Below are positions 33,766 through 43,117 of a stretch of DNA of 64,000 nt, piece by piece. Origin of the DNA: Siphonodentalium dalli (Eukaryota > Mollusca > Scaphopoda > Gadilida > Siphonodentaliidae); assembly GCA_032622095.1 (NCBI GenBank), contig CP136069.1, forward strand, positions 158,461,043 through 158,525,042. The letters run 5' to 3'. Positions within the stretch are counted from its first letter, which is position 1. Each line of letters opens with the position of its first letter. The translations under genes and the position numbers were made by a program. The notes beneath the pieces are model-generated. The model had not been told where the DNA came from. It worked only from the letters and a program-made list of their open reading frames with translations, and searched no databases.

Positions 33766-35820
33766 TATATGTTTATGCATTGCCACAAGTGGGCTTCTGT
33801 AAAAAACAGTTACCTTCGTATATTTTTCAGAGATAATTTCTAAAGACATATTACATGCTCCGATTTTGTCACTCGGCCATTTGGTTTGGAATATTCATAC
33901 TTCCAGTGTGCTACGACATATCCAACCCCCCCCCCATGGAAGGGGGTAAACCGGTTTACCCAGTTTATCTTCCCCCGCCCTGATCACCCCCTCCTTGCTT
34001 GGGGTTTTTTAACTGATAAAATGTACAGTAATAGCCTGGGTAATTTCCACCAAAAACTATTGTGAACTGTAGTGTCTCTGTCGAAGAAAACACGCTTCCT
34101 TGTCACCACTGATAGTTTTTCTGAGTCACATAGTCATTTTAAATAATAAAAGCAGACTAACAGGCCGCTACAAGTAAAGATAGGAACAATTCAGGCGGAT
34201 GGGGGGGGGATGATCGGGGTTGGGGGAGATAACATAGATGTCACATCGGTAAAATATATATATTTCAATCATGGTAACACGTGCCTTGTCCGACTATATG
34301 TATGTTTACATATGGCCTTTATACAAGCACACCATTGTATCATGTCACAACTCAACTACTATGATGTATGTAATACATATTGCTGATGCACAGTGCAGTT
34401 GAGACTAATGTTTGACTCTATGGCATTTTGATTACATTTTCTGCAATTTTGTTCAAAGATATACTTGGGAAGATAACTGGTGTTGGATGACAATGCAAGT
34501 TCTGAGTCACAAATAGCTATACACCATAACCAACCATTGAACTCATGATAAGTGAATGCTCAAAATAGAGGAAATACACGAAAACAAGGGATTCGCTCTG
34601 CTGAAAGGTCACACTATAGGAAGTATTTGACCAGTACCTAAGAATCAGGATACATACGATTGTAATTGTCACATAATCCCTTTCATACTAATGAGAGCAT
34701 ACATTGGCCTAACAATATTTACATTGAACTTGTAAGCCAGTGCCTTTCATTGTATATATGCGGGGATCTCTATGGGAGATTTGCATATACAATAGAATGC
34801 GCTGACACGTGATATTTAATGCCGCACCAGCGCAGATCCCGTCATGAAAGGGTTAATTGACCATTTACCATAGAAAACAGCTACTTTTAAACACCTACTT
34901 ACAGTATAGGGTGGATTATCACATCCATTCAGTAAAACAAAGGTTAATAGTGATTTCTATATAATCCCATTAGTGGTTATTCATGAAATCGTCAGTGACA
35001 ACATGGCATGTCCTCACACAGCGTTCGTGGTGGTAGTGGCCAGGCCGGCGTAGCAGCATAATACATTGTAGATGGCCATCGTCCATCTCAAATAAGTACA
35101 GAACCACTCAAAACGAACCATCAGACTTTGACAATGGAAAATTGTTCTGCTTTTAGAAATACTTTGTTTATCTATAATAGCTATTTTTGTTTAATAATAT
35201 ATATATAACTTTAATATTTGGAATTTGTTTTGGCAGGTAAAGACAGGGCGCCAGTTGTTGACACACTGTAACGATGTGGATACCAGTCTGTTTTATAACA
35301 CAGTTGGAGTGTGACGGTTAATCAACATGCAGGTATGTGCGATACATATAGGTTATCATTACAGTTCACGATCCGTTACGCGTGCATTACATTGAGCAAT
35401 TCCTACCAAATCTGAAATAAAAAGATGCCAAGGGTCTTCACCAATGAGATGGCAACTGTGTCGTGTGTTTTGTTTATAAGTTATTCTATCTCATAAGGGT
35501 AATTATATATTACTGGTCGTTACGTCTTATTTTCATGCTCACGTTTAATAAATGATTTTATTTCTAATGCATTCCATCTGTCTCATATCAAAGGCATGCA
35601 GCTAGTCCTTCACACTTGGTACATCCTAAAAATCATAAATGTCTGTAGAACCATCATTATCGCGAAGAACATGAGAAAAGTAAAAGTAAAAAAAACAAAT
35701 TTCTTAGATGAATATTTGCGGTCAATTCTTTGAATATGCATTTATGTCTGTCTGTGAATTTGTTAATGAAAAGGTACGTCGCCTAGATCTGACCCTTTTG
35801 ACCATTGAATGGCTATTATC
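33766..35820. other. No recognised gene
   Basis: Includes mixed poly-C, poly-G and TA patches (33,926-33,980; 34,200-34,260) and one short local inverted repeat, TGTATATATGC with GCATATACA, at 34,752-34,790. No coding evidence. Confidence 0.4.
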
Positions 35821-36320
35821 CAACATATCCTCGCGTAAATACGCACCTAATCGACCTATAATGTGAAATATGTACATAATGTGATTATTTTATTCTGAAA
35901 TAAGCAGATAATGGACGCATATCATTATATCGTTTTACGGCGCGGACTACAGTGAATACACAACATATCCTTGCGAAAATACGCACACACTCGACCTATA
36001 ATGTGAAATAGGTATAGAGTGTGATTATGTGATTCTGAAATAAGCAGATAATAGACTCATTGCTGTTAATTCGTTTTATGGCGCGGGCCATAGAGAAACA
36101 ACAGTTCGAAGAGCGTACACCTGCAAAGGCGCGAGTTGGCTTATGTGTCCGCACATAATCTGCATAGAATCGCCTCACTGTCAGTCGATAATATGACTAA
36201 AATGCTCTCCCTTTCAGCACATTATCGACTCAAAATTGGACAATTCTAAGCAGATAATCTACCTATTACATGTTCTATTGTAAGTAGATAATGTGCGGAT
36301 CTTCGGGGGGGAACAGGCTG
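35821..36320 (+). mobile_element. Inverted-repeat family M, copy 1 (with duplicated left end)
   Basis: The left end is CAACATATCCTCGCG and the right end is the reverse complement of CAGCCTGTTC. The outer 45 bases of the two ends are imperfect inverted repeats, each with a CGCACAT-ATC block and TATAATGT. Inside is a strong hairpin: CTTAGAATCGCCTCA, GAGTCGATAATGTG and ATTTTCAGCACATT face their own complements around 36,220. The first 140 bases occur twice in tandem (35,821 and 35,961). No ORF; a non-autonomous DNA element. Confidence 0.82.
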
Positions 36321-36526
36321 GAAAACACGTTTTAAAGAGCGTACACTTGGAAAGTCATACATTGACTTCTTTGTGTCATTGTTCACGCATAATCTGCTTA
36401 GAATCGCATCATTGTGTGTCGATAATGTGACTAAGACGCACTCATTTTCAGCATAATATCGACTCAAAATGAGGAGATTCTAAGCATATTAAACTACCTA
36501 AATAAAGTTGGATTATCAGGCTGGAT
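36321..36526 (+). mobile_element. Family M, copy 2 (5'-truncated)
   Basis: Starts in the middle of the element (TTTTAAAGAGCGTACACTTG), carries the full hairpin and ends at a shortened CAGGCTGG. It follows copy 1 without a gap, so tandem arrangement or recombination between copies is likely. Confidence 0.75.
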
Positions 36527-36661
36527 TATCAGATATGAATCCCAGTCACACATGATTCCCAGCGCCAGGTATGTTCAGGGTTGTTTCATAGAAGATGTTC
36601 TCTGTCAAACATCAGCCGTGAGAAGGGGATTTACACCGCAACATATCCTCGCCAGACTATG

Positions 36662-36986
36662 CAGCCTGTTCTCCCGGAAAGCAGCACATTATCTGCTGAT
36701 AATGTAATTTATTTTAGGTTGATATTCTGCTTAGAATTTCCTCATGTTGAGTCGATAATGTGCTGAAAATGAGAACATTATAGTTACACTATCGACTCAT
36801 AATGAAGTGATTCTAAGCAGATTTCGTGCGCACAATGACACAAATAAGATGACTCACGACTTTTCGGGTGTACGATCTTTATCTGGTATTTTCAATGTGG
36901 TCCGCGCCATCAAACGAAATAAGGGTAAGAGTCAAATAATCACATTATGCACATTATAGGTCGATGAATTATGTGCGGATATGTTG
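36662..36986 (-). mobile_element. Family M, copy 3 (opposite orientation)
   Basis: Begins CAGCCTGTTCTCCCG and ends GCGGATATGTTG, so it is inverted relative to copies 1 and 2. Fifteen bases of another left end (CAACATATCCTCGC, 36,639) lie just upstream, which suggests it landed in or recombined with another copy. Confidence 0.8.
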
Positions 36987-36988
36987 CA

Positions 36989-37127
36989 TTATGAGTCGAT
37001 AATGTGACTAAAATGCTCTCATTTTCAGCACATTGTCGACTCAAAATGATGCGATTCTAAGCAGATTCTGCTTAAAACAAGTTACAGTATAAGCAGATAA
37101 TGTGCGGGTTTTCTAGAGAACAGGCTG
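36989..37127 (+). mobile_element. Family M, copy 4 (5'-truncated)
   Basis: Starts inside the hairpin (ATTATGAGTCGATAATG) and ends GAGAACAGGCTG. It abuts copy 3 head to tail. Confidence 0.75.
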
Positions 37128-37495
37128 TACAACTCTTGGTCAATCCCCCACTTGGCTGGGTTCCAGCAATTGAACAAATCTTAATCTACTCTCTAAAGAA
37201 CTACCCAAAGTCAATTTGGTAATGCGATATCCACCAGAAATAACATTTTGTTTCTTGTTAGTAACGAATGCCATAAAATAACACTTACCTGCTCAAAAGA
37301 TCATAAAAAGCACACTTTTTACACGCTTTATGATTATCGATAAAAACAGACAGCAATCATCTTTCATTGTTATATCCCTTTATTTTTTGCGGGCTGGCTC
37401 AGACCCCCTATAATATAATAATAAAATACTAATTTTGATTGATCAGCTCATTTCTGATTGATATGTTTATATATCAAACAAAAATAAATTATTGC
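37128..37495. other. No gene; probable retroposon tail interrupted by the hAT
   Basis: The last 100 bases are A/T-rich and, on the minus strand, continue the retroposon end that resumes at 39,447 on the other side of the hAT insertion. Confidence 0.45.
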
Positions 37496-37503
37496 ACAGG
37501 AGC
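37496..37503. repeat. 8-bp target site duplication, left
   Basis: ACAGGAGC, repeated exactly at 39,439-39,446. Eight bases is the standard duplication length for hAT transposons. Confidence 0.95.
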
Positions 37504-37802
37504 CAGGGTTGGGTCAATTACATTGCAATGTAATTAATTACAATTACAATTACATTGAAATATGTCAATTACAATTACAATTACATTGGAAATGCAATGT
37601 AATTAATTACAATTACATTGGTTCAATTACAATTACAATTACTTTTGGTTAATGAAAATCGGGAAGAGCTTCCAGGAGGAAAGTCATTTGTGTTTGATGA
37701 ACTTTATTGATATACATAAAATATAAAAGCAAATTAATGTAACACAGTGAAACAATGTAAACAAAACAATAAAACAACAACTACATGTCGAGCACAAATT
37801 GT

Positions 37803-38000
37803 TCATTTGATGTGGTGGTTACAACTGACCATCATCATTCTTTCGAATGCGTCATCTGTCATTCGACACCTGTCGGGTCTGGATATTTTGCCTGCAATAC
37901 TGAAGAGCCGCTCAACGGGTGCTGATGAGGCAGGGACACAGATGTGCTTTGCAGATAGCAGGCTTAACCCAGGAAAGTGTGTACAATTAAGTCGCCAGTA
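37803..38000 (-). pseudogene. hAT transposase C-terminal dimerisation region
   Basis: The minus strand encodes about 65 residues ending in a stop at 37,803. Visible motifs are YWRLN, HFPGLSLLSAKH, CVPASSAPVERLFSIAGKI, then RPDRC and MMMVSCNHHIK. This is the conserved hAT family dimerisation block (W before the FP-L helix, then the SSAPVERLFS core), which holds transposase monomers together. An in-frame TGA lies shortly before the Trp, and no acceptor restores a longer frame, so the exon is broken or partly deleted. The catalytic DDE core that should precede it is absent from the element. Confidence 0.92.
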
Positions 38001-38617
38001 TGAAGAGGGCGCTCATATTGATCCCTATGTTTCCGCTGAAACAAAAATAATTAACATTAAGATACATCATTATGTATAATTTGCCTACATACTAATAGCA
38101 GGGATTAAAACAATCAAGTCAGCTGGGGTTGTAAATCACACACAATGACATAATCAGGATTATGAAGTAAAACAGGCCACTGGTGCGCCTAATGCTGCCT
38201 TTGTTAGGGGATTAACGCATTGATAAAATACTGCAGTGGAATCATATAATTAGGACAGCAACACAGATTAAGTGCACAACACTGACCAGATATGGAGGTG
38301 AATACAGTTAAGCTCAAAACAAATAGATTAAATTAGGTTTTGTTATGAAGACAAAATGCATTTATTATTAATGTTATAAAACAATTATTGTTTTAAAATG
38401 AATGTATTACTGTTAAAGATATATTCCGGGAATGTTCAGAAACAACAATAATGTTTATGAATTATTTTTTTTTTTAAATCCAATGCATGTACTTGTATTA
38501 ATTATGTACATATTGTCATGATGATATACACATTATTGTAGGTGTATTAAAACATATACATATAATAATAACAATAACATATATAAATAATATGAAATAA
38601 AATTCAACATGACTTAC

Positions 38618-38764
38618 CTTTAGATGTGTGATGAAATTTGAAGTTGCTTTTGCTGAACCCGAAATCAGTGTTGGACAATGTTTACATGTAGCTTTGAATT
38701 TGTCAGAAATATCATTGGGCAAGGTAAAATGTTGCCTCATGAATGAAAAACTTTGAGAAGACAT
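38618..38764 (-). pseudogene. hAT transposase N-terminal exon with BED-type zinc finger
   Basis: An ATG at 38,764 opens a 49-codon exon that ends at a good GTAAGT donor (38,617 downward). The residues include CKHCPTLISGS and TSNFITHL, which match the first Cys pair and first His of a BED zinc finger, the DNA-binding module at the start of many hAT transposases. The final His should come from the next exon, which I cannot find before the C-terminal block, in line with internal deletion. The longer open frame upstream of the ATG (to 38,917) reads into subterminal sequence and is not needed. Confidence 0.8.
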
Positions 38765-39438
38765 CGCTAATGACTCTAATAGAGGCAAAGAGATAATGAT
38801 TGCTTGTGAGTGGGTGGTTCGGGTGGCTAGCCCGGGATTGTCGAAATGGTCGAGTGATTGCTTGATAGTCAGTGATGCAGTTATATACAAACTTGTAACA
38901 ACAAATGATGAGACCATCTCATTATGGGGGGGGGTATCAAATCATTGTTCATATTAATTCTATTGTGACCCACAACTTGTGAGTTGTTTTAAATCAAACC
39001 ACATTTAAACTATCAAAACATTGTGTGACTTCTATAGTGAGAGGGTTTCATGACTCCATCTTTGAAGTTTTAATTTAGAACATGTATCCATGAAACTACT
39101 AACATAGAAGGAAAATATGAGGATAATGACCCCATGTGTATAACACTAGTCAAGTAAGTTAGTAACCAAGTGTTTTACCTGATACTATTAACATATCATA
39201 GTCATGTCACATTTCAGATACAAATGCTGATGTGTTAACTTGTTATATTGGTCTGTATTTTTGGAATGTAATTGAAAATGTAATTGAAATGTAATTGAAA
39301 TTACACCCCTTTTCTCAATGTAATTAATTACATTCAATTACATGTAATTGAAAAAACCTTCAATTACAAATTACATCCAATTACTTGGGAAAATGTAATT
39401 AATTACATTCAATTACAATTACAAATACCCCAACCCTG

Positions 39439-39446
39439 ACAGGAGC
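39439..39446. repeat. 8-bp target site duplication, right
   Basis: ACAGGAGC, identical to 37,496-37,503. Confidence 0.95.
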
Positions 39447-39482
39447 AGCATGACCTAGTTGGCCATCTTCCTGCTGCCCCTG
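39447..39482 (-). mobile_element. Retroposon 3' end split by the hAT
   Basis: On the minus strand, GGGGCAGCAGGAAGATGGCC resembles the 32.27 kb copy (GGGCAGCAGGAAGACGACC). The sequence then runs into the hAT target site and continues left of 37,496 as an A/T-rich tail. Confidence 0.55.
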
Positions 39483-39867
39483 AATGGTGGATGTAATAGG
39501 AACATATGGTGACATGTTTACAATTTCACACAAACTATTTGATATTTGGATGCCTAATTTTAATATTCTATATGGGCATTTTAGTAGAGAATGAGTAGAA
39601 TTTTGAACAATGATGTCCTATAGTAAGTGAGATGTTCGAAATATTGTAACAAAACTAGTTGGTGGTTCAGGCAGTGCTGTGTCATATTCGCGGACAACGC
39701 CGTGCATGTGGCAGGTCTATCTAGGGTGATCAGGGTGATAACTGGAGTACATATTGGAGTTCAAAAGTTAAACCTGGCTCAGATGATTGAGTCAAGTGGC
39801 ATTTTGCCTTCTGCAAATGTAGCTTAATTTGATTTCGCAGGCAACCGATTGAGACTATATTCCAATT
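39483..39867. other. No recognised feature
   Basis: A short stretch of unique-looking sequence between the split retroposon and family M copy 5. Confidence 0.4.
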
Positions 39868-39913
39868 CAACATATCCTCGCGCAAATACATTCATAATCG
39901 ACCTATAATGTGA

Positions 39914-39927
39914 AATAGGTACATACT
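39914..39927. repeat. 14-bp target site duplication, left
   Basis: AATAGGTACATACT, repeated exactly at 41,162-41,175, bounds the retroposon. Confidence 0.93.
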
Positions 39928-40080
39928 TTATATTTTTTATTTATTTGGGGTTTTGGGAATAAGCCCAGGGAAGATTTGAAAGGGGCGGAACCCCTCTCCT
40001 ACAACCCACTTGGAGGTGATATGATGGAGTTATGTAAGCATAACTATGGAACATGAAAAAGTGAAAATGATCTAGACATA

Positions 40081-40728
40081 TTAATTTTTTTTCTTGACTT
40101 TCTTTTTTTTCCGCTGTTGAGTTTCTGTTTGCTGTTGTTGTTGTTGTTGAATTTGTAGTATCAAGGCTGCCTGTTTTTCTTCCCGTTCTGTCTGCTCCTG
40201 TTGATATTCTTTCTGTCGCTGATCATATTCTTTCTCTTGCCGGTCAGATTCTTTCACTCGCCGCCGGTCAGCTTCTTCCAGTTTTTGTTCAGATTCTTCC
40301 AGGTTTTGTTCGGCTTGTAATCGGTATTTTGCCATAAGTCTTTCTGAATCAGCGACAGTCTTTTCCACAGAACGGGCAATGGCCGTATACTCTTCATGAG
40401 AGAGGGTGGTGGCTGTGCTGGTGTTGGTAGAGCTGGGGGACACCGGGATGTGTTGGTAATCCGGTGTCCGATGTGTATAACTATCCAGTTCCACGTCGAA
40501 GCTGGCGGCAGGAACATCTGTGGTGGTATCCACGTCCCTGTCTCCGCAAGCTTCGACGACGACAGCAGGGACCTCCGGCAGATCCACGGAGTCCCTGCTA
40601 GCTGGTTCAATGTCGTCAGTCTCCATGCAGTTCGAGTCGTCTGGGCGTCTCTCAGACAACTTCGACCCGCCGGCTATGACTTTGGACGGCTGAGCCACAC
40701 GGGGAGGGGCGACTGGCCGATCTACAGT
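40081..40728 (-). CDS. Retroposon ORF, C-terminal part (coiled coil, poly-Q)
   Basis: The frame is open from just after a TAA near 40,754 to a stop at 40,081. The product is about 216 residues. The first part is rich in Pro, Ser, Thr and Asp. From residue about 110 there is a long charged heptad-like stretch (VEKTVADSERLMAKY, then repeated EEKQ-type words) that should form a coiled coil. It is followed by a run of seven Q and a basic tail KKKKVKKK. It begins with GTG in this frame, so eukaryotic initiation here is doubtful; more likely it is the continuation of the 89-residue ORF upstream through a frameshift, programmed or mutational. Polymerase or nuclease motifs are absent. A role in RNA or DNA binding and multimerisation, like LINE ORF1 proteins, is an inference. 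Confidence 0.6.
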   Translation of the reverse strand, partial: TVDRPVAPPRVAQPSKVIAGGSKLSERRPDDSNCMETDDIEPASRDSVDLPEVPAVVVEACGDRDVDTTTDVPAASFDVELDSYTHRTPDYQHIPVSPSSTNTSTATTLSHEEYTAIARSVEKTVADSERLMAKYRLQAEQNLEESEQKLEEADRRRVKESDRQEKEYDQRQKEYQQEQTEREEKQAALILQIQQQQQQQTETQQRKKKKVKKKN

Positions 40729-40997
40729 CACCCCTTCTGCTTCTTCCAGTTAGCCCGTCTGGCAGCGTCCCTTCTCTTCTGTGAGGGTGTCTTTCTTTTG
40801 GGATGCCCCTTCTTCATGTTACAGCGGGTCTTGGCGTTCCTGTTCGCAGCAGAAGATTTCTGGGTGCCAGCATCTTCTGTCCGGAATTCTACACAGAGAA
40901 CCAGAGAGCCCCTGTTAGCTTGGAGAGACCAACTAACAGCGTCAACTAACCGGCTTTTCTGTATAGCGGCCAACGCGGCTTCAGGGATTAGCTCCAT
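40728..40997 (-). CDS. Retroposon ORF, N-terminal part (basic, 89 aa)
   Basis: Starts at ATG 40,997 with MELIPEAALAAIQKSRLVDA and ends TGA at 40,728, overlapping the next frame. The first 50 residues form a compact alpha/beta-like segment with the SWSLQANRGSLVLCVEF strand pair. The last 35 are very basic (GHPKRKTPSQKRRDAARRAN), typical of nucleic-acid binding. Similar ORFs with a KKTPSQ-RR-AAR basic tail occur in repeat-encoded proteins of marine invertebrates, as far as I recall, but I cannot name the family. The minus-strand assignment is favoured over the 239-codon antisense frame because only this frame gives sensible composition and lies in the same direction as the element's tail. Confidence 0.65.
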   Translation of the reverse strand: MELIPEAALAAIQKSRLVDAVSWSLQANRGSLVLCVEFRTEDAGTQKSSAANRNAKTRCNMKKGHPKRKTPSQKRRDAARRANWKKQKG

Positions 40998-41161
40998 AAT
41001 CCGTCCTGAGCCTAATCAAAAACCATCTCAGTCTGGCGTCTCCACGAGGGCAGTTACAACCGGGGTCGCGACCGCACAACTCACTCGTGTAGACGCTCTG
41101 TCAACAAGGAACTAATGGAGCCAAATAAAATTTGACTTGTTCGCTCCACTTGCTGCCAGAG

Positions 41162-41175
41162 AATAGGTACATACT
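41162..41175. repeat. 14-bp target site duplication, right
   Basis: AATAGGTACATACT, identical to 39,914-39,927. Confidence 0.93.
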
Positions 41176-41446
41176 GTGATTATCCTATCCTGATATAAGG
41201 AGATAATGGACGCATACCCGTTATTTCGTTTTATGGCGCGGGCCACAGTGAAAACAGGTATTAAAGAGTTGACTTATGTGTATCATTCTCCGCACATAAT
41301 CTGCTTAGAATCGTCGATTATGTGATTAAAACGCTCTCATTGCCAGCATATCGACTCAAAATGAGGCAATTATAAGCACATTATCTGCCTAAAACAACTT
41401 CAATTATAAGCAAATATAATATGCAGGTTTTCGAGAGAACAGGCTG

Positions 41447-41897
41447 TCCAATTATTTCCATAGACAATAACTTTTGAATGTGTAATTAATTAACTGAATT
41501 CCACACGTTAAGTAATTAATGTTTTGGTAGGGCTTCTGAAAAGACATGTTCTAGGCTTATTGCATCTTAATTTATCCGCCTGTCTAGTTTTAACACCAAG
41601 CTAATCAGTGAAGATCTTAAATGACGTATGTGCGGTTAGTGGTGTCTCATGTTCTCATTTATCAAACAATTTTGTGTGTCAGCAGCTATCATAGACTTAT
41701 TGGGTGTAATTCGACCTTTACTAATTTTCGTTGACATCTATTAATTTTAACATGACTTCTGTTGAGTTGGAATTGACTTATAGACTGTTATGTGCATTAT
41801 CTTAGTTTTCATTTGACTTCTATTAAGTTGGAAGTTACTTTAATTATTATTATTTAATACCTATTATCAAATAGCCGTCCATAGATTTATCTGTCAG
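41447..41897. other. No gene; degenerate repeat background
   Basis: Contains GCGGTTAGTGGTGTCTCATG, a variant of a phrase seen again at 42,217 and 42,617 (GTTAGTGGTTTTTCAT), so this is the edge of the tandem-repeat region. Confidence 0.45.
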
Positions 41898-41995
41898 ATT
41901 TAATATAGCGCTGAGATGGAGACGTCCGCTACTAAGTGCTATGGGTGATTTTCAGATAAATGGGGCGTTGGTAAACCGGGGATATACTACGAATA
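41898..41995 (+). repeat. 98-bp direct repeat, left copy
   Basis: From ATTTAATATAGCGCTGAGAT to ATATACTACGAATA. It matches 42,848-42,945 at 97 of 98 positions. ATAGCGCT and AGTGCTAT within it can pair around a small GGA-GACG-TCC hairpin. Confidence 0.93.
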
Positions 41996-42279
41996 ACATG
42001 TATGCCATCGTTGTTTTGTGGTGAGCACTAATTGGACAGAAATCAACTTGGTTAACATTGACTTATTTCTCGAACAATCCCTGGCGTCAACAGCTGCTAT
42101 CAATTGGCATGTTGGCGAGACATTTAAGGCTTAAATTTATTCCACCGAGGGCGGGTGTTTCTCGTCTGAATAGCACAACAAAACATACATTTTGAGTTAA
42201 ACAGCGTTCTATAAGGTTAGTGGTTTTTCATTTTCCAAACAGTGTTGTGCGTCTATGATGTGGCGTGTTCTTGAGACTT

Positions 42280-42592
42280 GTTAAGCCCTAATTGATTCCA
42301 CTGAGGACGCGAGTTTCTCGGGTCTTCAGTCTGTTAAGCCCTAATTGATTCCACTGAGGACGAGAGTTTCTCGTGTCTTGAATCTGTTAAGCCCTAATTG
42401 ATTCCACTGAGGACGAGAGTTTCTCGGGTCTTGAGTTTGTTAAGCCCTAATTGATTCCACTGAGGACGAGTTTCTCGGGTCTTGAGTCTGTTAAGCCCTA
42501 ACTGATTCCACCGAGGACGAGTTTCTCGGGTCTGGAGTCTGTTAAGCCCCAATTGATTATACTGACGGGCGTTTCTTGTCTGAAAGGCACAA
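42280..42592 (+). repeat. 53/51-bp tandem repeat array, 6 units
   Basis: GTTAAGCCCTAATTGATTCC starts at 42,280, 42,333, 42,386, 42,439, 42,490 and 42,541 (last two slightly changed). Each unit has CACTGAGGACGAG and TTTCTCGGGTCTTGAGTCT. The shift from 53 to 51 is loss of an AG in CGAGAG. Outlying single units are at about 42,126 and 42,650. Confidence 0.93.
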
Positions 42593-42847
42593 GAAACACG
42601 ACAAAGCTTTCCGTACTGTTAGTGGTTTTTCATATTCCAAACATTCGATTGATTCCACTGAGGACGGGAGTTTCTCGACAGAAAACAGCAACATGCACCC
42701 CCCAACTTCTTTCTATGGTACATTGGGGAGTATATGAGATAAAGTTCTGACTCGGATCTTTATGTTCACAGAACAGAAACACGCAATAAATTGGTTGTAT
42801 ATGTTTTTACATTAATTCATGGTCTTTCGTTGTAAATTAGATGTCTA

Positions 42848-42945
42848 ATTTAATATAGCGCTGAGATGGAGACGTCCGCTACTAAGTGCTATAGGTGATT
42901 TTCAGATAAATGGGGCGTTGGTAAACCGGGGATATACTACGAATA
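42848..42945 (+). repeat. 98-bp direct repeat, right copy
   Basis: Same as 41,898-41,995 with one difference (ATAGG for ATGGG). The two copies are 950 bases apart and enclose the 53-bp array. Confidence 0.93.
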
Positions 42946-43047
42946 GCAGATATCGAATGAGCGGCGAATCAGCCAATCTCCTTGTTCACAGGGTATGGAT
43001 AAGTTCCGGGGTTTTAATTATGTTTTAATGTATTAATATGTGAAGAC
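42946..43047. other. No recognised feature
   Basis: Short gap of unassigned sequence. Confidence 0.4.
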
Positions 43048-43117
43048 AATAATCATAATTACTTACCTGTTTCACATTATAGGTCGATTATGTGCATATT
43101 TCCGAGAGGATATGTTG
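43048..43117 (-). mobile_element. Family M, copy 6 (end fragment)
   Basis: TTCACATTATAGGTCGATTA, then TCCGAGAGGATATGTTG, is the reverse complement of the family M left end. Only about 70 bases remain. Confidence 0.75.

Larger units (their letters stand above)
37504..39438 (-). mobile_element. Internally deleted hAT transposon
   Basis: The termini CAGGGTTGGG (left) and CCCCAACCCTG (right) are inverted, and both are followed by subterminal arrays of AATTACAATTAC-type repeats where the transposase would bind. An exact 8-base duplication flanks the element. At 1935 bases it is about half the length of a typical autonomous hAT. On the minus strand it keeps the BED zinc-finger start and the C-terminal dimerisation end of the transposase, but lacks the central catalytic part. 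That makes it a non-autonomous derivative that could be moved only by a related full-length copy. The intact duplication and termini suggest a fairly recent insertion. Confidence 0.95.
39928..41161 (-). mobile_element. Retroposon (1.23 kb) with gag-like ORF, 14-bp TSD
   Basis: On the minus strand the element starts CTCTGGCAGCAAGTGGAGCG and ends in a short A/T tail (AAATAAATAAAAAATATAA). It is flanked by an exact 14-base duplication, the standard outcome of target-primed reverse transcription. It encodes one basic and one acidic/coiled-coil segment in overlapping frames but no reverse transcriptase, so it depends on another element. The sharp ends and intact duplication suggest a younger insertion than its host element. 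Confidence 0.88.
39868..41446 (+). mobile_element. Family M, copy 5, interrupted by a retroposon
   Basis: The left end (CAACATATCCTCGCGCAAAT) is at 39,868 and the right end (GAGAACAGGCTG) closes at 41,446. The family sequence breaks at GGTACATACT and resumes after 1.25 kb at the same word. Without the insertion and one duplicate copy of the target it would be about 331 bases, slightly shorter than other copies because part of the central hairpin is lost. Confidence 0.85.

Noticed and set aside
37747..38079. 110-codon plus-strand ORF inside the hAT
   Set aside because: The minus strand carries the hAT dimerisation motif over the same bases; the plus frame is its shadow.
40396..41115. 239-codon plus-strand ORF, the longest in the window
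   Set aside because: It lies antisense to the retroposon ORFs. The minus strand has the coiled-coil and basic composition and the same direction as the A/T tail; the plus frame is a by-product.
42280..42592. Possible CRISPR array or hammerhead ribozyme in the 53-bp array
   Set aside because: The units are contiguous without unique spacers. CTGAGGA is followed by a small hairpin, but the GAAA needed for a hammerhead core is missing.
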